Below are positions 57,239 to 64,000 of a stretch of 64,000 bases of DNA, in pieces. Below the pieces are notes generated by a model. It ran no database searches. It was not told the DNA's origin and was given only the letters and a program-made list of their open reading frames with translations. Every line of letters starts with the position of its first letter. Position 1 is the stretch's first letter. The position numbers and the translations under genes are program-made. The stretch is from Phlebiopsis flavidoalba (Eukaryota; Basidiomycota; Agaricomycetes; Polyporales; Phanerochaetaceae), in assembly GCA_035772785.1 (NCBI GenBank), contig JAOCPU010000083.1:26158-90157 (forward strand), written 5' to 3'.

Positions 57239-58060
57239 CTAGATGGATCTAGTCGGTTGCTGAGGCTTCTTGGTGGCGTGGCGGAGGTCGAAGTCGGGAG
57301 GGAGTCGAGTGTCGGAAAGTATGGGGTGGGAGGGCGGGTGTTGTCGACCATTAAGAGACGCCGCGGGTTGGGACCTTTCAGCTGTCACGCTAGTGGGCCT
57401 AGTGGTATTTGGTGACTGGATATGCGCCGGTGTTGCCTGGAGAAAATTGTCTGCCAAGAAGGGTAGGGGGTGGTGTGCAAGAGGATGCGCATTGCCTATT
57501 GCCGTCGAAGAGGCTATACCTTGTCTAGGACGCATGGCAGAAGTAACAAAGGGTTCATGTGAAGCTTTTACTGATAGCTGTATACAAATGTCGCTATGGT
57601 CCGGGCTAGCCGAAAGAGGCTACGTCCTAGGCCTATGCACGGGTGGGAGACGTTCGGACACGGGTGGCGGCCTAATCGAAGTCAGAAGAACCATCGCTCT
57701 GTGATAAGCAGCCGCACTGTTCGCATATAGCGCCCACATGGTTCTTGATCCGATGGAGTCCCGAGGCGCAGGGCCATATCGAAGCTTGGGGAATCTGCGA
57801 GCAGTTTTGGCGTGCAACACACATGGTCCGGTGAGCATTGATCGGGACTCTGGGGTTGTCGACACAGAACGATGGCTAACGAACTACTTACCCATGGTGA
57901 GTTGACAGGAGGTGCGCTTAGGCTGACTCGGATGAGGCCGCACGAGCTTTGGGGCTTTGGTTGGAGGAGGTAAGGGGTCGAAATAGTTGGGGGTGCAGAA
58001 GGATCTTTCACGGTCTACTGTTGGGGTATAAGACGAAGGTGGGTAATATGCTTTAGAGGG
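57239..58060 (-). CDS. Putative proline-rich protein
   Basis: Read from right to left: SKAYYPPSSYTPTVDRERSF and LPPPTKAPKLVRPHPSQPKR (58050-57900) end at a GGTAAGTA donor near 57895. After a CAG near 57853, another open piece reads MLTGPCVLHAKTARRFPKLR, RTMWALYANSAAAYHRAMVL and SIRPPPVSERLPPVHRPRT. A further frame at 57535-57239 gives HHPLPFLADNFLQATPAHIQ and TRLPPDFDLRHATKKPQQP. The consistent proline-rich, basic composition on one strand, with plausible splice sites, supports a gene, perhaps a regulator with disordered regions. No DNA-binding or catalytic domain is visible and the start is unknown. Confidence 0.3.
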
Positions 58061-59575
58061 GGACCGTCAACGGCGCGACCCCCGGGGGTAACGCAGGAGG
58101 ACATAATAGTAAATACACTTACGCGAGCTGCTCGTATGAGTTCTGCGAGCTAGAAATGCCTCACAGACAGACACGGTCACGAGGAGTGCTCGCGTTAGAG
58201 TTGAGGCGGGAGTGGAAGGGACGGTCCGTCGCAAAGTTGAAGAGGGGTGAGCAGGTCGGTGTCAGAAGACGCATCCGACATGGGCGACGTCGGTGTCGAT
58301 TTTCAGAGGTAAGGAATGCGAACATTGATTCGCAAAAGAATAGTGCGTTTCGAGTCCTGGAGGAGGAGGAAGTGAGCCCGCGGCGCGCTTATGAGTTAAG
58401 TGATCGCTTAGTGGACCCACAGTGTATAGTACACGTGTGTCCTCCTCGAAGTCACTGGAGTAGTGAGCTTTTGCGCTTCATTGGAGGGTCATGGTGGGTT
58501 ATTTTTTTTTTTTTTGTGGAGTGTCGGCTACGAAGGGGCGAACGGGGTAGGCGTCTAACTACGAGGACTGGGAGGCGACGAGTTGGAGGTCGAGGAGAGG
58601 AGAAAGTGAGGGGGGTTGTGAAGTGCCAGAGGTGAACCGTTTATGACCGCTTTGTTTTGATTTATATTGATTTTTCTCAGTCAAGCCGGTATCTCTTGCT
58701 TACCTAACCCTGTGAATCTCCTCCGTTGGGCCTCGGGCACTACTGAGGGAGGAAGCCGATTGGGCTGCAACCGGTTCTGGGGCTAGAATTTGAGGGTACG
58801 TCCCGGAGTTCTACAATCAAGCTTTCGGCGGTGTCTGCATCTTTCAAATTGTCACGGCCGTCACTCACGTATGCCTCTCGCGGAGTCTTCCGACGTCACG
58901 CCAGGTTCGCCGTCACGCACCGGAGTCTCTGGGGCCTGGTCGTCAATCGCGGTGGATTTCTGTCAGAACACCGCGGCAGGTCGAAGCCTCCAGCACAGGA
59001 AGTGAAGCAGAGAGGTGTTCCCATCATTACGCTTTCGCTGTGCAAACAAGGCCCGGGCTTGTACTCTTCGCACGTTTGAATGTGGGTCCGCGTCTCGGCG
59101 GCTTTTTGCGCAAGACGGCGGAAGGTGTGAATCTGGGCGGGTAGGCGACGCACGCCAGGAGGGGGCGATACAGAAAACGCGACAAGGGATGCACCTATCA
59201 ATGGCAACGTAATCCAACAATATTGTTACGACGCCGAGCTGCTCACAACAGTACGGTCCCTGACGCCGCCCACATAACGGCCACCGACCGTCTTGGCTGG
59301 GGTGTAACATCGCATGACGATTCCACAAGAAATTAGCTTTGTGCCATCGAAATAAATCGTTAGCGCGCAAGAGAATTAAAATGTAATACGGCTAACCAGC
59401 ATGCAGTGTTTCCCATGAATCCATCTGTCGTCATTGCGTTGAGCGTCCTGGGAATTCAAGGGTATGATCGAATGCGCCAGCGTGACCACCGCTTCCCAAA
59501 AGCTCAGCTCGCGCCTCAAGGATTCCGCGTCAGGCCGGAAGCGCGCCTCGTCCTGCCCACGCGACAGCGATATCT
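58061..59575. other. No recognisable gene
   Basis: A plus-strand frame at 58156-58635 is arginine-rich and crosses a 15-base poly-T run, so it is unlikely to be coding. The right end borders the stop of the 3-ketodihydrosphingosine reductase gene. Confidence 0.35.
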
Positions 59576-60829
59576 TTACGACGGGACCAGACCCTTGCTG
59601 CGCAGATACTCGTAGTGCTCTTGCCTGTGATTCAGTACTTCTTTGTCGACGTCTCGACGCCACAGTGGAAGTCCAATCTAGAATTGCGATTTGAATGGGG
59701 GTCAGATTGGATAGAGGTGGAGCTTACCATGCCGATAATGTTGTATATTTGCGACATAAACCCGCTGTTGCCGGGCGACGACCCTCGCGTCGACGCGCGG
59801 AAGGTGTGGGTGATAAAGTCGTATGTGATATGGAAATCACCCTTCTCAACACCTATACGACGGATGAGTGACTGCAATATCCACGAGTGGCGAGGAGCTC
59901 ACCCTTAAGCAAATGCGCCGCCCGCGACACCTCGGGTTGCGAGCCTTCGTCTTCCCGTTCTCCTCAATCTTCAGTGTAACCTTGGGCTTCACTTTGTTTT
60001 CCTCGACGAAGCCCGGGCTGAAAATGGTGCCAGGGAAGGAGATGTGCACGCCGATGCCGTAAGAGCAGGAATTCGCTCTGAAGTGCCTCTGCAAGCCCGC
60101 GTATCGCAAACTTTGCCAGGCGAGTACGGCGAATATCCAACCATAGAAAAGTACCCGAGGACTGAGGACACGAAAACGATCTTGCCACTTCACGCCCTCC
60201 GCCACCATGCGCTTCGACGCGGCCCTGTGGGCCAGTGTGAGCATAATATCCGCGAAGCGAGCAGCGGATACGCACCAATGCAGGCCACGCCTGTACCCAA
60301 TACGTCTCGTCCATACACTCTCTCAGTTGCGCCTCCGTCTGCTCAACCCAGAAGCCAGGTCGTGACTTGCCCGCGCAGAGGAACAGCGCGTCGGGGCAGT
60401 GTCCGTCGATGCGCTACGGCTGCAGCGTCGCGAGAAGCTGCTTTACTGCTTGTTTTGAAACTATCGACGCCATACGAGTACGCGCGGCAGAATCTGGTCG
60501 GGCGACTGTCGTGCTGCCTGGAAACACGGGGTCGGCTTTTCAGTGAAGGAACAGGAAAGAAGATCAGAGCGCACCTCCAGTTCTTTGAGTGCGTGCGTCA
60601 AGCCGTTCTGGGATATGCCGGGGGGCGAGGGGGGGGGTGTTTGCGGGGCGCCAATGGAGACGTGCGCGCCGCGCTTCGTGAGGAGGACGGCGAGTGACAA
60701 GAGCCCAGACCTGCTGACCCGGCCTGTCACCAGACAGTGCTGAACGCGATGAGCACACGTCTCAGGGTGAGGACTACGACTGTGCTTCACCTTGGACCGT
60801 GGATCCCACTTCTGCTTGCCTGAGAACAT
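59576..60829 (-). CDS. TSC10: 3-ketodihydrosphingosine reductase (short-chain dehydrogenase)
   Basis: The enzyme reduces 3-ketosphinganine to dihydrosphingosine with NADPH, the second step of sphingolipid synthesis at the ER. From ATG 60829 (MFSGKQKWDPRSK), a 51-base intron (60740-60790) leads to HCLVTG and LAVLLTKRGAHVSI, the start of the Rossmann fold. The glycine motif itself reads correctly only if one extra C and two extra bases are ignored. ALKELEVRSDLLSCSF follows. Later SSVLGYFSMVGYSPYSPGK gives the catalytic Y-x3-K, followed in another frame by FAIRGLAEALQSE. YGIGVHISFPGTIFSPGFVEENKVKPKVTLKIEE is highly typical. Then come GDFHITYDFITHTFRASTRG, MSQIYNIIGM, and after an intron opening GTAAGC the ending IGLPLWRRDVDKEVLNHRQE and YLRSKGLVPS, stop at 59576. 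At least three frame breaks remain in a gene that is normally essential and single copy. Confidence 0.85.
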
Positions 60830-61375
60830 GGCAGGGACAGACGCGAAACCGAACCAAGTTGTGGCGAGAGCAACGCATGCTGCGAGGAGGGTGGTAGCCG
60901 AAAATCATGCTCGCGTCGACGCTCACTTTGATGGACGCTCGGACGCTTTTACGACAGTCGAGGTGCTGGTTCCCGAATGACAGTCGTGCGTTGGAAGCAA
61001 GTCGTAGAGCGAGTATAGAATCGCGTGCTGAAGGTGGCCGTGGTGTTGGTCCAGGACGTGTTCATCGTAGCCGCTGCCCAGGCTTGGCAACCCCGAGAGA
61101 GGTGGCGAGATGGTGGTGCAAGCTCAACGTGTCGTCGATGTCCGCCAGCAGCGGTATGTCTCTCGCAAGTCACTCCCAGTAGACGCCAATGTCTGAAATG
61201 TCACTGGGACCCGGTATATGTCTAAGGTTTGTCAAAGGCCGCGCGCGCTGTCGGAGGCTGCCTTTGGGCGCCATCAAGACGCCGTTTGATGCGCCTTTCC
61301 AAATCCGTGCGTCCGCATCTCCGACCCGGCTGCACGCGGACGAGCTCCAGAGTTACACGTTGAACGGCCACGACC
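60830..61375. other. Spacer between divergent genes
   Basis: The reductase and the APQ12-like gene start outward from here, so both promoters should be inside. A minus-strand coding-like text (YWEWLARDIPLLADIDDTL near 61170) suggests a small gene or a lost exon, but I cannot identify it. The last 30 bases before 61376 match those before 38686. Confidence 0.35.
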
Positions 61376-62244
61376 ATGGAGAACGCAGGACTGCCAGAGC
61401 TGTTTGACCTGACCCGCTGCTCGATTATCTCTCTGCGCACCTTCCGCCTCAGCTAGCTACGACATCGCCGAGACACTCCTCACACACACATACTCACTGG
61501 GCTCCTCGCTCTTTGTCCTTGTCCGCACCCTACTTCTCCAACTCACACGACCTTCCAACTTCGATGTACAGCAGGTCCTACCACCGCTCATAACTCTGCT
61601 CGCCCGCGTATCTTTGCCCTCGTGAGCTTCTACCGTACGCGACGGGCCCCCTGGATGATTCCGCACCGCGTTTCGCGTTCGTCAAATGGGGGTTCATCCT
61701 CTCCACTCTCGGGCAGCGCCGCCAGCGGGTTACTTCCTCCTCGCCAACGCGAACGTCGACGCGGCCAGGCGGCGGCCTGGCGAACTTTGGTGGCGGTCTT
61801 TCTGAACCTACGCTCTGGCCCTGGCATGCTCATATGGCATGTTCAACCCGGACCAGCAGGGTCAAGCTGGTCGCAGGACGCGTACAGGCGCGGGCGGCCG
61901 GACGCGTACAGGCGCTGGGACGGCCGGACGCGCTCAAAGACACAGAAGAAGGACCGCCCGAAAGCGTACGACTCGTGGGATAAACACCTGCGAGTGGCAG
62001 CGTAGCAGCGAGCAGGCGTATCACCAGGGTGGGGACGGCGACGGCGTGCGCGAACGTTCAGAAGGTCATCGGGGACATGCTCGGCTCGGCATGGGTGCGT
62101 GCTGTTCGAGAGTCGGGGTGGTGCGGAGGCTGCTAAGGGCGTCGCTGGCGAGTTCAACAAAGGTCTGCAGGGGGATAATGAGAAGGACGACAAGTCGCGC
62201 GTAAAAGTACAACGGGCAAGGGAAAGAACACAAAGTCGCGATAG
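61376..62244 (+). CDS. APQ12-like small membrane protein, copy 3
   Basis: Fullest copy. It begins MENAGLPELF at 61376, then TRCSIISLRTFRL (shifted; the DNA reads LLDYLSAHLPP in register with copy 1), YDIAETLLTHTYSLGSSLFV and LVRTLL, FDVQQVLPPLITLLA for the first helix, FVKWGFILSTLG and GYFLLANANVDA for the second, GMFNPDQQGQAGRRTRTGAG, then RPKAYDSWDKH. Unlike copy 1 it has a complete-looking end: VQKVIGDMLGSAWVRAVRES, AKGVAGEFNKGLQGDNEKDD and TQSR, stop at 62244. An extra duplicated block ACGCGTACAGGCGC occurs near 61880-61915. Frame changes near 61400, 61600, 61720 and 62115 are needed. The likely role is in the nuclear envelope/ER, as for APQ12, with moderate certainty. Confidence 0.5.
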
Positions 62245-62861
62245 CGTCGATGCGATACTGGGTACTAGGCTGTAATGTAAGTGGTCAAAGTCAACTTGCC
62301 CGGGTGTTGTGAGATGCTCAGATTATGCTCCTAGTTATTTCAGACTCTTGATTAATCAACATGTGTGTTTCCCCGGCCCTTGCTCCCACGACTATTTACA
62401 CGGACGGAAGTGTTTTTGCCTCCCCCGCAAATAAGCCACATGATAGTAATCCACATAGCACGCAGTCCCGAGGACAGCTGATTCGGTGCATGTTCAAATT
62501 CGTCCTCATCGAGAAGTCTGTCCTCGCAATGCTGCTGGTAACGTACCTTTCCGATAGTCCATACCTCATCCTGATGACCGTCCAACAAGTATGTAGAAAC
62601 ATCCCAGGCCGTCCTATGGTCCAGTAAAGAATACCCATATGGGCGTCATCGCCCCGTTCAAGGTTTTGCTCGTAGCGTTGGGCGTATCAATCTTGGGTCT
62701 CATCGTCATTCATCAAATTCAACCGCGTATACTGCACACAAAAAACACAGACTACAACGATGAGATACAGACGCGAACCTTGTAGTAATCGGCATATAGG
62801 GGATATCTTCGCGACCTACTCGGTCTTCGACTATTGCATTCAAGCCATCGATTGGGTAGAG
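62245..62861. other. Spacer between convergent genes
   Basis: Short frames only (for example 62361-62627 plus). The gene arrangement mirrors that at 37126-37937, but the spacer sequence itself did not look alike. Confidence 0.35.
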
Positions 62862-63960
62862 TCAGGATTGGCGACGTCGCTGCTGGTCCTCTGGCGTTTT
62901 GATAAACGTGCTGCTCAGATGCAGTCGGGGGTAGCGTCCTCGTTTTCGCTTGCCCTGCGGCGCAGACTGGGTCCCCCGAGCCGTGGCACATTGTGAAATT
63001 GGTACACACTGCTCTTCTTCGTCCTCGGAGGATTCGCCGATCTGCAAATCGAGCCCACAATCTCTAAGGTACAGAACGCCTTCGTGGAGGATATCTTGCA
63101 AATTGTCGTACAGAGCCCCGCACATCGTGGCGAATGGAGGCTGCGACTTGGCCAAGTGACGCTCATCATCCGCCGCCAAGATATTGTTGGTAAAGCTTCC
63201 GTCTAAACCCATTGAGACATCGCTCGCGATGATGTTCACTTGAGGAAGTAGCCCGATGAAGCTGTCAGCGAACATGCTCTTGATCCTTTATCTGGGCAAA
63301 GTACCGATGCAGAGGCGTTGTGAAAGAGCTCCGCTGCGGCTGTTCTCTTGATTTTCGAGGTGCTCAATCCACTCCGCGTCCGAATTCTGTGCCGGCGTTC
63401 GAAATTCCGAGCACACAAGAAGCCAAATCGCGAGCCATAGGACAGATTCCATATCGTGAAGGGGTGTTGTACCGGAATTCATCGGGATCGTAATGATTTC
63501 ACACGGGGTCGAGGGCCGCCTCGGGGAAGATAGAGGCTTCGGAGGCAGTGGACGCGAATTCGCCATCATCGTCAGAGCGGATGAGTGTCCACCTGTACCT
63601 GCCTTTGCTTGTAGGAGGAGTGGCGCGGGCCTTTTTTTTTGCTGACATGACGAGGTCTTGAGTTGGCTTGCGCTGCGCTACGTAGCAGTAGCGTTGAACT
63701 TGTACCTCGGTTGCTATGAACCCCGGAGTACCCTACCCTCAATAGTGAGTTGAAAGCAATTTTACCGTCAAGAGTAAACCGAGTGTACCGTAAGAGCTCC
63801 GTGTTTCTCATGATCTTCCTCCTGTTGGGGGCGTATTCGAGATCAGAGAGCTTCCCCACTCCGTTGACTACAAGGACGTTGCCAGAGCTGATGTCGCGAT
63901 GTACCCACCCGCACTCCTGCGCCTGTGGAGTACCTTCAAGCCTGTCCCATCCTTAAGTCT
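62862..63960 (-). pseudogene. FunK1-type protein kinase, copy 6, partial at window edge
   Basis: The C-terminal half lies in the window, minus strand; the N-terminal half is beyond 64000. From the right: the DNA for GWVHRDISSGNVLVV (63915-63870), GVGKLSDLEYAPNRRKI, an intron starting near 63795, then TPGFIATEVQVQRY (63730), TPLHDMESVLWLAIWLLVCSEF (63465-63405), SDAEWIEHLENQ, AKSQPPFATMCGALYDNLQDIL and EGVLYLRDCGLDLQI (63150-63050). A basic tail, GKRKRGRYP, leads to the stop at 62862. Catalytic HRD and asparagine are encoded, but a shift next to HRD and a deletion between 63600 and 63300 break the frame. Confidence 0.7.
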
Positions 63961-64000
63961 GGTGAATACTACACGGACAGTGTGGAAGGGTAATTCGATT

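Noticed and set aside
58156..58635. Open frame of 159 codons
   Set aside because: Crosses a 15-base T run giving a row of phenylalanines, is otherwise arginine-rich, and has no motif.
1..64000. RIP-type mutation as the cause of gene decay
   Set aside because: Damage is mainly small indels rather than C-to-T changes, and AT content is not raised in the duplicated copies.

Overview
The window looks like nuclear DNA of an Agaricomycete (mushroom or polypore type basidiomycete). Genes are cut by short GT-AG introns of about 50-75 bases. The gene families seen are ones I associate with these fungi: FunK1-type protein kinases, F-box/leucine-rich proteins, a DUF6534-like membrane protein, a small G-domain GTPase, an S10 carboxypeptidase and an MFS sugar porter. 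No rRNA, tRNA, CRISPR or bacterial operon signal was seen. Almost every gene needs one or more frame changes to be read end to end. These may be real decay or indel errors in the assembly; the sequence alone does not decide.

Layout. From 0.4 to 8.8 kb, two diverged copies of a small secreted-protein locus flank an F-box gene on the minus strand. From 9 to 18.5 kb there are three FunK1 kinase copies (plus, minus, plus). From 18.6 to 21.6 kb lies an extra segment with a TATA-driven two-repeat protein of unknown function. From 21.6 to 26.1 kb an F-box-like gene and an S10 carboxypeptidase both lie on the minus strand. From 27.6 to 28.8 kb there is a GTPase with a charged helical tail. From 29 to 31.5 kb there is a decayed second copy of the series FunK1 tail, F-box, carboxypeptidase. 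From 31.9 to 33.2 kb there is a second F-box-like locus. From 34 to 45.5 kb lie FunK1 copies 4 and 5, two APQ12-like membrane-protein copies and a 2.8 kb palindromic mobile element. From 46 to 48 kb there is a decayed DUF6534-like gene. From 50.3 to 52.8 kb there is an MFS sugar porter. From 57 to 64 kb there are a proline-rich putative gene, 3-ketodihydrosphingosine reductase (sphingolipid synthesis), a third APQ12-like copy and a sixth FunK1 copy that runs off the end.

The strongest structural finding is the element at 39431-42198. It is one long imperfect palindrome bounded by an identical 8-base target-site duplication, and two paralogous empty sites are present elsewhere in this window. 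The region as a whole reads as accessory, duplication-driven DNA. Housekeeping-type genes (the reductase, the sugar porter, the APQ12-like genes) lie mostly to the right. The kinases, F-box proteins and secreted proteins have been copied, inverted, truncated and invaded by repeats. No operon-like cooperation is implied.
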